Shown here: piece after piece, positions 15,046 through 23,990 of the stretch
Numbering within the stretch: the stretch's first letter is position 1
How the letters are laid out: every line of letters starts with the position of its first letter
NCBI GenBank assembly: GCA_964639255.1
Contig: CAZXDP010000017.1
Span: 1-45,566 of the forward strand
Direction of reading: 5' to 3'
Length of the DNA stretch: 45,566 nucleotides
Source of the DNA: NZQO01 sp964639255
GTDB taxonomy: Bacteria > Bacteroidota > Bacteroidia > Flavobacteriales > Flavobacteriaceae
The notes under the pieces: generated by a model
The model's input: the letters and a program-made list of their open reading frames with translations, nothing else
Databases searched by the model: none
What the model was told of the DNA's origin: nothing
Program-made: the position numbers and the translations under genes

Positions 15046-15891
15046 ATGGGTATCTACACCAACCAGCAATCCCTTGAACTCGCTCTTCGCCCCTTCCGCC
15101 AAAACGGCACCCTCGGTTTTGTTCCTACCATGGGCGCGTTGCATCGTGGGCACCTGGAATTGGTAAAGCGGGCCCTGGAAGAGAACAGTCTGGTGGTGGT
15201 GAGCATCTTTGTGAACCCAACACAGTTTGACAATGCCAACGACCTTGCCAAATACCCCCGTGATTTAGATAAGGACGTGGCGTTAATAAAGTCAGTAAGC
15301 GATAATATCATTGTTTTTGCGCCTACGGCAGAAGAATTGTACAATAATGAAATTAAGCCCGAGACCTTCGATTTTCAAGGCCTCGACCGTACCATGGAAG
15401 GCAATTATCGAACAGGGCACTTCGACGGTGTGGCCACCGTTGTAAGCTTATTGCTCCACCTCATACAACCCGACAAAGCGTATTTTGGTGAAAAAGATTT
15501 CCAACAGCTGCAAATCGTCAAGAAGTTGGTAGCTACCCTACATCTTGGTACAAACGTGGTAGGCTGTCCCATAGTGCGAGAAGCCAATGGTCTAGCGCTT
15601 AGCTCGCGCAACCAAAGGCTTAGCCCCCAACAGTTCGATGCCGCCTCGCTCATATACCGCACATTATGCGACGTGCGTGACAAATTTGCTTCGCATACTA
15701 TAGCAGAATTGCACCAACTGGTTACGGAACGGTTTTTGAAAAGCAATGATATAACCTTGGAATATTTTGAAATAGCCGAAGAAAACAATCTGCAACCCCT
15801 CGAAAATCTATCGAAATCGGGCCGTTACAGGGCCTTTATCGCTGCATATGCAGGGGAAATTAGATTGATAGACAATATGGCTTTAAATTAA
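15046..15891 (+). CDS. panC: Pantothenate synthetase
   Basis: A 281-residue cytoplasmic ligase that joins pantoate and beta-alanine with ATP to make pantothenate, the precursor of CoA. The nucleotidyl-transferase signature is FVPTMGALHRGHLEL, with HRGH at 33-36. 'VSIFVNPTQFDNANDL', 'GEKDFQQLQIVKKLV' and 'REANGLALSSRNQRLS' (KMSKS-equivalent region) complete the active site. Length is typical. The start ATG at 15046 is the first in frame and places MGIYTNQQSLE at the usual N-terminus. panD follows 12 bases downstream, so the last two steps of pantothenate formation are encoded together; panB is not in the window. Confidence 0.97.
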   Translation: MGIYTNQQSLELALRPFRQNGTLGFVPTMGALHRGHLELVKRALEENSLVVVSIFVNPTQFDNANDLAKYPRDLDKDVALIKSVSDNIIVFAPTAEELYNNEIKPETFDFQGLDRTMEGNYRTGHFDGVATVVSLLLHLIQPDKAYFGEKDFQQLQIVKKLVATLHLGTNVVGCPIVREANGLALSSRNQRLSPQQFDAASLIYRTLCDVRDKFASHTIAELHQLVTERFLKSNDITLEYFEIAEENNLQPLENLSKSGRYRAFIAAYAGEIRLIDNMALN

Positions 15892-15899
15892 TACCTTTG
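15892..15899 (+). promoter_or_regulatory. -7 promoter element 4 bases before panD
   Basis: TACCTTTG follows the panC stop codon directly and ends 4 bases before the panD ATG at 15904. In Bacteroidota transcription begins about 4-6 bases after this element, so panD would have its own leaderless transcript in addition to panC read-through. Confidence 0.55.
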
Positions 15900-15903
15900 C
15901 GGC

Positions 15904-16254
15904 ATGCAAATACACGTAGTTAAATCTAAGATACATAGAGTTAAGGTAACGGGTGCAGACCTCAACTATATCGGTAGCATTACCATAGATGAAGATCTAA
16001 TGGATGCGGCCAATATCATTGAAGGTGAAAAAGTGCAAATCGTGAACAACAATAACGGCGAACGGCTGGAAACGTACGCTATTCCCGGTCCTAGAAACAG
16101 CGGGGAAATAACCTTGAACGGTGCTGCCGCGCGAAAGGTGGCTCCCGGCGATGTACTTATCTTGATCACCTACGCCCTTATGGATGTTGAAGAGGCTAAA
16201 AATTTTACTCCCGCGCTAGTGTTTCCCAACGAAGAAAACAATCTGCTCTCGTAA
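15904..16254 (+). CDS. panD: Aspartate 1-decarboxylase precursor
   Basis: A 116-residue pyruvoyl enzyme that turns aspartate into beta-alanine for pantothenate synthesis. The self-cleavage site Gly24-Ser25 is present in LNYIGSITID; cleavage yields the beta chain (1-24) and the alpha chain whose Ser25 becomes the pyruvoyl group. Tyr22, Lys9 (in VVKSKIHR) and the 'NNNNGERLETY' and 'NGAAARKVAPGDVLILITY' stretches match the family, including Thr/Tyr residues used in processing. Length is normal. It sits directly after panC and 2 bases before the flippase-like gene. Confidence 0.97.
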   Translation: MQIHVVKSKIHRVKVTGADLNYIGSITIDEDLMDAANIIEGEKVQIVNNNNGERLETYAIPGPRNSGEITLNGAAARKVAPGDVLILITYALMDVEEAKNFTPALVFPNEENNLLS

Positions 16255-16256
16255 AT

Positions 16257-17228
16257 TTGAAAAAATCCCTTAAAAAGTTTTTGAAAATAGCGATTCCTCT
16301 GGGATTGGGGCTATTTTTAATCTACTATTCCTATTCACGCTTTACCGATAGGCAACTCGACGAGATTGGTTTTTATTTTAGCAAGGCCAACTATACCATC
16401 GTGGCCCTTTCGGTTTTCCTTAGTTTTTTAAGCCACGTATCAAGGGCGTACCGGTGGAATTTCCTGCTGCAGCCTCTAGGCTACCAGCCAAAGGTGGCCA
16501 ATAACTTTATGGCTGTCTATATCGCGTACTTAATGAACCTATTTATCCCCAAAAGCGGCGAGGTTTCACGAGGCGTAGTAATTAACAAATACGAGGGCGT
16601 ACCTTTTGAAAAGGCTTTTGGCACCATCATTACCGAACGGGTTATAGACCTGCTCTTTCTATTGGGATTCACGGTATTGGCCCTGTCGCTTCAGTTCGAC
16701 GTGCTCTTTACCTACCTCACAGAACTTATAGCACCCAAAAAATTATTGTACGCGTTGGCAGCGCTTATTGTGCTGGGAATAGTATTCTTGGTATTTTTGA
16801 AATATTCCAGCACGGCACTTGGCAAAAAGATAAAGACCTTCCTCTCTGGACTGAAAGAAGGCGTGCTGAGCATTCTTAAAATGAAAAAAAAGGCAGCTTT
16901 TATCGCGCATACCTTTTTAATTTGGGGACTTTATTTGGCATCCTTTTACGTCGCTACCTTCGCCCTAGGAGAAACATCCAGCATCGAACTTGGCACCTTG
17001 ATCATTACTTTCGTTGTGGGCAGTTTTTCCTTCGCTTTTACAAATAGCGGCTTTGGTTCGTATCCGTTTTTTGTGGCAGGCATACTCGCCGTTTTTGGCA
17101 TTGCCGAAACCGTAGGAACAGCCTTTGGCTGGATTGTATGGACTAGCAACATTGCGAGTATTGTTTTTTTCGGCGGACTGTCATTCCTGCTTTTGCCCGT
17201 TTATAACAAGGCAATTTTGGCAAAGTAG
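16257..17228 (+). CDS. Lysylphosphatidylglycerol-synthase TM-region (UPF0104/flippase-like) membrane protein
   Basis: A 323-residue integral membrane protein with about eight hydrophobic helices, of the family formed by the transmembrane part of MprF (LPG synthase TM region). Family phrases are 'HVSRAYRWNFLLQPLGYQ', 'NNFMAVYIAYLMNLFIP' with 'GEVSRGVVINKYEGVPFEKA', and 'GTIITERVIDLLFLLGF'. The soluble aminoacyl-transferase domain of MprF is absent, so lipid flipping or another membrane role, and not lysyl transfer, is expected. The start is TTG at 16257, 2 bases after the panD stop, with no closer ATG that keeps the first basic residues (KKSLKKFLK). Translational coupling with panD is likely; a functional link with pantothenate is not obvious. 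Confidence 0.88.
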   Translation: MKKSLKKFLKIAIPLGLGLFLIYYSYSRFTDRQLDEIGFYFSKANYTIVALSVFLSFLSHVSRAYRWNFLLQPLGYQPKVANNFMAVYIAYLMNLFIPKSGEVSRGVVINKYEGVPFEKAFGTIITERVIDLLFLLGFTVLALSLQFDVLFTYLTELIAPKKLLYALAALIVLGIVFLVFLKYSSTALGKKIKTFLSGLKEGVLSILKMKKKAAFIAHTFLIWGLYLASFYVATFALGETSSIELGTLIITFVVGSFSFAFTNSGFGSYPFFVAGILAVFGIAETVGTAFGWIVWTSNIASIVFFGGLSFLLLPVYNKAILAK

Positions 17229-17291
17229 CGGCCCTATACAGTCGCTTCTATAAATTTCCGTATCTTTCGGCAACCTAAAATTTTCCCCAAA

Positions 17292-18440
17292 ATGAGAACA
17301 CTGCTCCTGTTCCTATTCGTGGCCGCTGCCCCGCTCCACCTTTTCTCTCAAATTGACTACCAAGAGTTCGAATCGATAAAATTGGGCGAAACGCGCAAGT
17401 TGAAAATACAGCTTCCCAGAAATTACGATACCAACACCGATAAGGTGTACCCAATTGTACTCGTATTCGATGCCGACTACCTTTTTGAACCCGTGGCGGG
17501 TAACGTAGATTATTTCAGCTATTGGGAGGACATGCCCGAATCGATCGTGGTGGGCATTATGCAGGGAGACTCCCGGTATGACGATGCCCAGTACGATGAC
17601 ACCGATTTTTTTCCAGCCGAAAAAGGAGCCGATTTCTTTGAATTTGTCGGGCTAGAGCTGCTTCCCTATATCGACGAGAATTACCGCACCGCGAAGTTCA
17701 TCATTGCCGTTGGGCACGATTTTACGGCCAATTTCATAAACTATTACCTGTTTAAAGACCCTATTCTCTTTAATGGATACATCAACTTGAGTCCAGATTA
17801 CGCTCCATTGATGGACGAGCGCATCCCGGCGCGCATCCCCGAAATAGAGCAAAAACTCTTCTATTACGTCGCTACCGGCACAGACGATATTAAGGGCCTA
17901 CGGGAAACGGCCGAATCCTTCAACAAGGTTATGCAAACCATTGACAAGAAAAATTTTGAATATTATTACGACAATTTCGATGGGGCCACGCATTACTCTT
18001 TGGTAGGACGCGGCATACCCAACGCACTGGAGCGAATCTTTTCGGTATATCGTCCCATTAGCAAGAAAGAATACAACGAGGTGCTATTAAAAATGGAATC
18101 TCCCATTAGCCAATATTTAAATGAAAAGTACGAAACCATTCAAAACCTATTCGGTCTTACCAACAACATTCGAGTAAACGATTTCATAGCGACCGCCACC
18201 GCTGCCGAAAAGCTGGGCCAGTGGGAGTCACTGCTGGAGATAGCGACCTTGGCCCGCAGACAGTATCCAGATAAAAACATGGGCGATTACTGGCTGGGGC
18301 GCTACTTCGAGGAAACGGGCGATCCCAAAAAAGCGATGCGCACCTACCAAGGCGCTTTTGACAAGGAAGAAGTAGACTTTATTACGGTAGATATGCTGCT
18401 AGACCGTGCTGATAAGATAAAAGAAGATTTCGGTTATTAG
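17292..18440 (+). CDS. Secreted esterase-fold (alpha/beta hydrolase) protein lacking the nucleophilic Ser, with C-terminal TPR-like part
   Basis: A 382-residue protein with a signal peptide (MRTLLLFLFVAAAPLHLFSQ) and an esterase D / enterochelin-esterase-like domain: LPRNYDTNTDKVYPIVLVFD (about 40-57), 'LLPYIDENYRTAKFIIAVGHD'-type nucleophile elbow and 'YINLSPDYAP'. In active relatives the elbow reads GHSxGG; here it is GHDFTAN with Asp143 in place of the serine. A histidine candidate (THYSLV, about 231) remains. The last about 80 residues (AEKLGQWESLLEIATLARRQ...) look like a TPR. The protein is probably periplasmic or lipoprotein-free secreted. It may be a pseudoenzyme or use a different chemistry. 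Convergent with the response regulator, 13 bases away. Confidence 0.85.
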   Translation: MRTLLLFLFVAAAPLHLFSQIDYQEFESIKLGETRKLKIQLPRNYDTNTDKVYPIVLVFDADYLFEPVAGNVDYFSYWEDMPESIVVGIMQGDSRYDDAQYDDTDFFPAEKGADFFEFVGLELLPYIDENYRTAKFIIAVGHDFTANFINYYLFKDPILFNGYINLSPDYAPLMDERIPARIPEIEQKLFYYVATGTDDIKGLRETAESFNKVMQTIDKKNFEYYYDNFDGATHYSLVGRGIPNALERIFSVYRPISKKEYNEVLLKMESPISQYLNEKYETIQNLFGLTNNIRVNDFIATATAAEKLGQWESLLEIATLARRQYPDKNMGDYWLGRYFEETGDPKKAMRTYQGAFDKEEVDFITVDMLLDRADKIKEDFGY

Positions 18441-18453
18441 CATAGGCAATTTC

Positions 18454-19104
18454 CTATAAAGCGTTAATACTTTTCTTATTGCCAAACGTCCAGTTGAGCA
18501 GGGAGTTTGTACCACTGGGAATATCCAACTTCATAATGATATTGCTTCGGTGCTTCTCCACGGTTCGAGAGGAAACACCCAGCAATTCGGAAATTTCGGT
18601 GGTGGTTTTCCCCGATGCCACCATCTTAAGGATTTTGACTTCAGAAGGGGTAAGCAGTCGTAATTTTTCTAGCCCGGACGAAATGTCCTCCAGCGCTTCA
18701 GGCTGAAATGACCTGCTGAAGAAAGGTCGATTATCCAAGACAGCTCGCATACAACTTTCAATATCCTGAATCGTATCTTCCTTCAGAAGGTATCCATCAA
18801 TGCCCAGGTTTTTTGCCTGTGCTACATATTCCTTTTCCTTATGGAAGGATAGAATGATGAACTTTGTATCCAAGCCCTCCTTGCGCGCCATTTTCACTAC
18901 TTCGAAGCCGGTGTAGAAAGGCATGTCGATATCCAACAGCGCCAATTTTGGTTTGTGCTCGAGCAATTTCTCCCAAGCTTCCTGTCCGTTGGCAGCTTGC
19001 GCCACTACGTTAAAGCCACGTTCCAGCATCTCATCGTAGAGCCCTTTAAGTAACATGGGGTGATCGTCTGCTATTAAAATGGAAATGGTTTTTAAGAAAG
19101 CCAT
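18454..19104 (-). CDS. NarL/LuxR-type response regulator
   Basis: A 216-residue two-component response regulator. The receiver domain (about 6-122) has the acidic pair Asp13-Asp14 in IADDHPM, phospho-acceptor Asp58 in ALLDIDMP, the conserved Ser/Thr in 'FIILSFHKEKEY' and Lys in 'GIDGYLLKED'. The output is a LuxR-type helix-turn-helix (about 150-200): LTPSEVKILKMVASGKTTTE and 'LGVSSRTVEKHRSNIIMKL'. It follows the sensor kinase gene with one base between stop and start, so the two form a cognate pair. Target genes cannot be told from the window. Confidence 0.95.
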   Translation of the reverse strand: MAFLKTISILIADDHPMLLKGLYDEMLERGFNVVAQAANGQEAWEKLLEHKPKLALLDIDMPFYTGFEVVKMARKEGLDTKFIILSFHKEKEYVAQAKNLGIDGYLLKEDTIQDIESCMRAVLDNRPFFSRSFQPEALEDISSGLEKLRLLTPSEVKILKMVASGKTTTEISELLGVSSRTVEKHRSNIIMKLDIPSGTNSLLNWTFGNKKSINAL

Positions 19105-19105
19105 A

Positions 19106-21118
19106 TTATGCGGGTATCTTTAATTGTATTTGCGTGCCTTTATTGGGTTCGCTTTTTATGCTAAGGGAAGAGTTGATGATCTTGGCCCGTTCGCGCAAGG
19201 TGTTCATCCCCAGGCTGCCTCCCCTGTCATCTTCGGAAATATAAAAACCCTTGCCATTGTCGGTAATGGTGGCAACAACTTCCTTTTCCTTCTTCTGTAT
19301 CGTAATTGTTGCCGCCTTGGCTTCAGAATGTTTCACCATATTGCTGAGTACCTCTTGCACCATTCGGTACAGGTGGAGCGCATTTTCCTTGGAGAGGACC
19401 GCATCTATATTTTCAATATCATTGGTAAAGAAAATATTCGTGTTTGCGTCCACTTCGTTGATGAGCGCTGTTATGGCAGCGGTAAACCCGAGCTTCTCCA
19501 AAGTGGCGGGATGCAGTCCGCGGGAGATGGTTCGAAGCTCGTCTAAGGTATTCCCTGCCAGCGATTCCATGGCGTCGTCGCCTGCCGTTTTCGTTTTCTT
19601 TGCCAATAACATAAGCTTTTGCCCTACACTATCATGAAGCTCGCGTGCTACCCGAATGCGTTCGTCCTCTTGGGCACGAATTAAATCCTGAAGAAAGCGC
19701 TGCTGCAATTTGTGCTCGCGACGGGTGGCTACCCGCGAACGAATCAATATAGCCCCTCCAAACAAAACCATTAGACCCAAACCGCCAAATACCATCCATT
19801 GGGTCTTTAGCTTGTTCTCTGCATTTAACAAGGCGATGTCGCTTCGCTGTATCTCTATTTGCGCATCGCGCTTTTCGGTTTCATAAAGCGTTTGGTAATA
19901 ACTTAATGCCTTAATGCGCTGTATATTGGTTAAAGAATCCTTGAGTGTCGAATACCGTTTGTAATGATTGTATGCAGCCTCCTTATTGCCCAAGGCTTCA
20001 TACACCTTGGACAAAAATTGTTCTCCCATTTGTATTTCCTCAAAATGGCTTCCCCTTTTTTTGATTTCCAAATGGTCTAAACCGTAGCGAAGCGCCTCGG
20101 GATAATTGCCATTGGCTAACGCCATGTACTTTTGGGCATCCATAAAGGCTTCGTAGTCCCGTCCTTCAGGATGCACCTCAAATTGCATCAATTGCTGTAA
20201 ATAGCCGTTTGCTGCTTCCAAGTTGCCCATTTCTGAATGAACGATGACCAAGTTAGAGAGTATGGTAGGCTCATAGAGATTGGAAGTACCGATCTTGCGG
20301 CATGCCTTCAACGATTGTTTCAAATAGGCAATCGCCTCGGGATAGTTTCCCTGTTTTCGCGAATCGGTCGCAGCGTTATAATAAAAGGTGAGCAAGTGCT
20401 CTTGGCTATCGAATTTCTTTGCCAAGATAATAGCCTCATTGCGCTCCCGCTTCGCTTCTTCGTAAAAAGCATTTTGACTGTACAATATGGAAAGGGAATT
20501 ACGGGCACTTATAATATTGCTCGTATCGGCTGCCTCCGTAAATAACTTACTGGCTTCTTGAAGAATTTGTGAAGCTTCTGAAAAAGATCCCATAAAACTG
20601 AGGGAGCCGCCCTTGTAGAGCTTTGCTAGGCCCCGCAACCTATCATCCTTGGCTCGAGAGGCCCAAGCAAAGGCCGAATCGTAGATAGCTAACGAATGTT
20701 TATAATCATCTAGAAAGTAATAACTGTCTCCCGCTTCGATATAAAACTTTGCGAGGGCAGAAGCATCTGTGGCCCGTTTTGCGGTAGGCAAAAAGGAATG
20801 GTACACGCGTTTCGCCTCTTTGGGGTTCCCAATGATGTTATTTTGAATATAGATAACGTTGGCCGTATGCCAAGTAGCCACATTTACCGAATCTAACGCG
20901 AGGGCCAGCGAAACAGTTTCCCTGAACAGTGAGTCGTTTTCCACCCGTCCATATCGCATTACATAACGTGAAAGGCTGTCCAACAACCGTAGTTTTTGTG
21001 AGGGTGCGGCCTGTGCTATCTTTTCGGTTAGGGACTGGATATGCACGTCATCGCCGGGTTGCCGTTGGGCAACAACGAAGGTTGAAAACAGCAAGGTTAG
21101 CGCCCAAAGATATTTCAT
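19106..21118 (-). CDS. TPR-containing sensor histidine kinase (HisKA_3 type)
   Basis: A 670-residue sensor kinase. The start is set at the ATG at 21118, which opens a signal peptide MKYLWALTLLFSTFVVAQ; a longer frame up to 21400 would run through the radA gene on the other strand and has no membrane-export logic. The exported N-terminal part (about 30-430) is made of TPR repeats (AKFYIEAGDSYYFLDDYKHS and similar), then a single membrane helix (about 438-460, WMVFGGLGLMVLFGGAILI), a coiled linker, the dimerisation/phospho-acceptor helix RELHDSVGQK with His495, and an HATPase domain with N-box 'MVQEVLSNMVKHSEA' and G1 box TDNGKGF. It pairs with the NarL-type regulator downstream. The signal sensed is unknown. 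Confidence 0.94.
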   Translation of the reverse strand: MKYLWALTLLFSTFVVAQRQPGDDVHIQSLTEKIAQAAPSQKLRLLDSLSRYVMRYGRVENDSLFRETVSLALALDSVNVATWHTANVIYIQNNIIGNPKEAKRVYHSFLPTAKRATDASALAKFYIEAGDSYYFLDDYKHSLAIYDSAFAWASRAKDDRLRGLAKLYKGGSLSFMGSFSEASQILQEASKLFTEAADTSNIISARNSLSILYSQNAFYEEAKRERNEAIILAKKFDSQEHLLTFYYNAATDSRKQGNYPEAIAYLKQSLKACRKIGTSNLYEPTILSNLVIVHSEMGNLEAANGYLQQLMQFEVHPEGRDYEAFMDAQKYMALANGNYPEALRYGLDHLEIKKRGSHFEEIQMGEQFLSKVYEALGNKEAAYNHYKRYSTLKDSLTNIQRIKALSYYQTLYETEKRDAQIEIQRSDIALLNAENKLKTQWMVFGGLGLMVLFGGAILIRSRVATRREHKLQQRFLQDLIRAQEDERIRVARELHDSVGQKLMLLAKKTKTAGDDAMESLAGNTLDELRTISRGLHPATLEKLGFTAAITALINEVDANTNIFFTNDIENIDAVLSKENALHLYRMVQEVLSNMVKHSEAKAATITIQKKEKEVVATITDNGKGFYISEDDRGGSLGMNTLRERAKIINSSLSIKSEPNKGTQIQLKIPA

Positions 21119-21137
21119 ATAACAATCGTAAATATCG

Positions 21138-21145
21138 CAAATATA
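21138..21145 (-). promoter_or_regulatory. -7 element of the kinase/regulator operon
   Basis: CAAATATA on the plus strand reads TATATTTG leftward, a perfect TAnnTTTG, 19 bases before the kinase ATG at 21118. The gap to the divergent radA is only 48 bases, so any -33 element would overlap the radA start. Confidence 0.55.
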
Positions 21146-21166
21146 GCTATTTTTAAACCCGTTATT

Positions 21167-22528
21167 ATGGCCAAGACAAAAACTACATTTTACTGCCAAA
21201 ACTGCGGAAGCCAATATTCCAAATGGCAAGGAAAATGTACATCGTGCCACGAATGGAACACCATCGCCGAGGAAATTGTTTCCAAACCTGAGAAACTGTC
21301 GTGGAAGAGCGGTCAAGAAACTCCAGCACGGGGCGTAAAACCAATGAAAATCGTTGAGATTACCGCAGCGGCCGAAGCACGCCTCAATACAAAAAATCAC
21401 GAGCTAAACCGCGTATTGGGTGGGGGCTTGGTGCCCGGTTCGCTCACCCTTTTGGGAGGAGAGCCTGGTATCGGGAAAAGTACACTTATGCTTCAAATTG
21501 CGCTACACCTGCCTTACAGCACGCTATATGTATCTGGCGAGGAAAGTGCCCAGCAAATTAAAATGAGGGCCGAGCGCATTCAGCCAGATAATGAAAGCTG
21601 CTATATAGTAACCGAAACGAAAACCCAACACATCTTCCAGCATATCGTATCGGTACAACCGGATATCGTGGTCATCGATTCCATACAAACATTGCATAGC
21701 GACCTTTTGGAAAGCAGCGCTGGGAGCATTTCGCAAATACGGCAAACCACAGCCGAACTTATTAAGTTCGCCAAGGAGACCGCTACCCCCGTTATATTAA
21801 TAGGGCACATAACCAAAGATGGCACACTGGCCGGCCCCAAAATTTTAGAGCACATGGTAGATACCGTGCTTCAATTTGAAGGAGACCGCAACCACCTGTA
21901 CCGTATACTTCGCGCCCACAAAAATCGATTTGGAAGCACTAACGAACTTGGCATCTACGAAATGCAGAACAACGGGCTGCGTGAGGTATCGAATCCTTCC
22001 GAAATACTAATCTCTAAGAATGAGGAAGATCTTAGCGGTACGGCCATTGCCGCTACGCTGGAAGGCATGCGCCCTTTGCTGATTGAAATACAAGCCTTGG
22101 TGAGTACAGCGGTGTACGGCACCCCACAACGTAGCGCTACCGGCTATAATGCAAAGCGGTTAAATATGATACTGGCCGTGCTCGAAAAGCGGGCCGGTTT
22201 CAAACTTGGTGCTAAAGATGTGTTTTTGAACATAACCGGTGGTATAAACGTCGATGATCCCGCGATCGATCTTGCCGTAGTTGCAGCCGTACTTTCATCA
22301 AATATCGATATAGCCATAGACAAGTCGATATGCTTTGCCGCCGAAATTGGTCTTGCCGGAGAGGTGCGGCCAGTTACCAGGGTAGAGCAACGCATCTTGG
22401 AGGCCGAAAAACTGGGCTTTGGGAGTATTGTGATCTCAAAATACTGTAAATATCCCAAGCAGGATTATGATATCAATATCATAAAGGTGGCGAAAGTCCA
22501 CGATGTGGTACACCATCTTTTTGGATAA
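21167..22528 (+). CDS. radA: DNA repair protein RadA (Sms)
   Basis: A 453-residue RecA-related ATPase that drives branch migration of recombination intermediates. The N-terminal C4 zinc finger is CQNCGSQYSKWQGKCTSC (Cys10, 13, 24, 27). Walker A is GGEPGIGKST (97-106), and the RadA-specific KNRFG motif is at 252-256. The C-terminal Lon-protease-like domain has 'LNITGGINVDDPAIDLAVVAA' and 'AEIGLAGEVRPV' but lacks a protease dyad, as is normal for RadA. Length is typical. It is divergent from the sensor kinase gene and appears to be a single-gene unit. Confidence 0.97.
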   Translation: MAKTKTTFYCQNCGSQYSKWQGKCTSCHEWNTIAEEIVSKPEKLSWKSGQETPARGVKPMKIVEITAAAEARLNTKNHELNRVLGGGLVPGSLTLLGGEPGIGKSTLMLQIALHLPYSTLYVSGEESAQQIKMRAERIQPDNESCYIVTETKTQHIFQHIVSVQPDIVVIDSIQTLHSDLLESSAGSISQIRQTTAELIKFAKETATPVILIGHITKDGTLAGPKILEHMVDTVLQFEGDRNHLYRILRAHKNRFGSTNELGIYEMQNNGLREVSNPSEILISKNEEDLSGTAIAATLEGMRPLLIEIQALVSTAVYGTPQRSATGYNAKRLNMILAVLEKRAGFKLGAKDVFLNITGGINVDDPAIDLAVVAAVLSSNIDIAIDKSICFAAEIGLAGEVRPVTRVEQRILEAEKLGFGSIVISKYCKYPKQDYDINIIKVAKVHDVVHHLFG

Positions 22529-22625
22529 AGATGAGGGACGATATCATTTCTAAATTAACGTTTCCCTAACCCTATACCACATCCACAGAGGCTATCTTTA
22601 GGATTCAATCCTTAACGTGCCACCT

Positions 22626-23990
22626 ATGTCTATCTTCAGAAAAATAAAGCAGACCATTTCATTAATGAAGGACATCGATCTCGATGCCTTGGGAAAAATC
22701 TCCCAAAAAATAGACCTCCCCGAAGTCATGGCCGCAGTGGGCGAACTCGACGATCGTCAATTAAAGGGTTTGATGAAGATGCTGAAAAGTCAAGGAAAGA
22801 AGGGCCAGCACAAGCTGCCGCCCATCGATGGCGATTTTTACGACTTGAGCCTAAAGCTAACCGATGAACAGCGCGAGCTCCAGCTGAAGGTACGACAGTT
22901 TATGGAAAAGGAAGTAAAGCCCATTGCCAACGAGTATTGGAATCGGGCCGAATTTCCGTTCGAGATAATCCCTAAAATGGCTGCGCTCGATATATGTGGC
23001 ATTGCCTATGAAGGCGTGGGGGGACGCGACCAGCCCTTCTTGATGGAAGGAATCATCGCGATGGAATTGGCTCGTATCGATGTGTCCATCTCAACCTTTT
23101 TTGGCGTGCACAGCGGCTTGGCCATGGGCTCCGTGTACGTATGCGGAAGCGAAGCCCAAAAAGAGGAATGGCTCCCCGCTATGCAGCGTATGGAAAAAAT
23201 TGGCGCCTTTGGACTTACCGAACCCGATGTGGGCAGCGCCGTTGCAGGTGGTTTGGGCACTACCTGCCGCAGGGAAGGCGATACCTGGGTCTTGAACGGC
23301 CAGAAAAAGTGGATTGGCAACGCCACCTTTGCCGATGTGGTGATTATCTGGGCTACCGATGAGGCCACAGGCCGCGCCAAAGGCTTCTTGGTGCGCAAGG
23401 GCACGGATGGTTTTACAGCTGAAAAAATGAAAGATAAAATGGCGCTTAGAACCGTTCAAAACGCGCTCATAACCTTGACAGATTGCAAAGTAAGCGAAAG
23501 TGACCGACTCCAAAAATGCGAATCGTTTAAGAACATTGCCAAAGTACTGAAGATGACGCGTGCCGCAGTGGCGTGGCAAGCCGTAGGTTGCGCCCGAGGT
23601 GCCTACGAGAGCGCCTTGAAGTACACCAAGAAACGTGAACAATTTGGCCGACCTATCGCCTCTTTCCAGTTGATACAAAACCACTTAGTAGAAATGGTAT
23701 CGAACCTCACTGCCATGCAAACACTCTGTTTCCGCTTATCTGAACTTCAAGACGACGGTCTGCTTACCGATGAGCACGCTTCGCTTGCAAAGGTATTTTG
23801 TAGCATGCGCACCCGGGATGTAGTGAGCCGTGCCCGCGAGGTGATGGGCGGCAATGGTATTTTACTTGAGTACGATGTGGCCCGCTTTGTCGCCGATGCC
23901 GAGGCAATTTACAGCTACGAGGGCACTAAGGAAATCAACTCACTTATCGTGGGCCGTGCCATTACGGGCTATAGCGCGTTTGTAAGTTAA
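22626..23990 (+). CDS. Acyl-CoA dehydrogenase (glutaryl-CoA dehydrogenase-like subgroup)
   Basis: A 454-residue FAD enzyme that introduces an alpha-beta double bond into acyl-CoA. The N-domain, the FAD/acyl contacts 'GAFGLTEPDVGS' and 'WIGNATFADVVIIWA', and the C-domain 'YTKKREQFGRPIASFQLIQN' and 'VMGGNGILLEYDVARFVADAE' are all clear. The catalytic base is Glu432 in SYEGTKEINSLIVGRAITG, the position and wording seen in glutaryl- and isobutyryl-type members. Unusually it has an extension of about 65 residues before the domain (ISLMKDIDLDALGKISQKID...), predicted helical. ATG 22626 is chosen over GTG 22617 because it gives the natural MSIFRKIKQ start. Substrate is not certain. Its stop overlaps that of the convergent aldo/keto reductase gene. 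Confidence 0.9.
   Translation: MSIFRKIKQTISLMKDIDLDALGKISQKIDLPEVMAAVGELDDRQLKGLMKMLKSQGKKGQHKLPPIDGDFYDLSLKLTDEQRELQLKVRQFMEKEVKPIANEYWNRAEFPFEIIPKMAALDICGIAYEGVGGRDQPFLMEGIIAMELARIDVSISTFFGVHSGLAMGSVYVCGSEAQKEEWLPAMQRMEKIGAFGLTEPDVGSAVAGGLGTTCRREGDTWVLNGQKKWIGNATFADVVIIWATDEATGRAKGFLVRKGTDGFTAEKMKDKMALRTVQNALITLTDCKVSESDRLQKCESFKNIAKVLKMTRAAVAWQAVGCARGAYESALKYTKKREQFGRPIASFQLIQNHLVEMVSNLTAMQTLCFRLSELQDDGLLTDEHASLAKVFCSMRTRDVVSRAREVMGGNGILLEYDVARFVADAEAIYSYEGTKEINSLIVGRAITGYSAFVS

Noticed and set aside
21119..21400. A 94-codon N-terminal extension of the sensor kinase frame
   Set aside because: It runs antisense through the 5' end of radA, shows no family similarity, and the ATG at 21118 gives a proper signal peptide.
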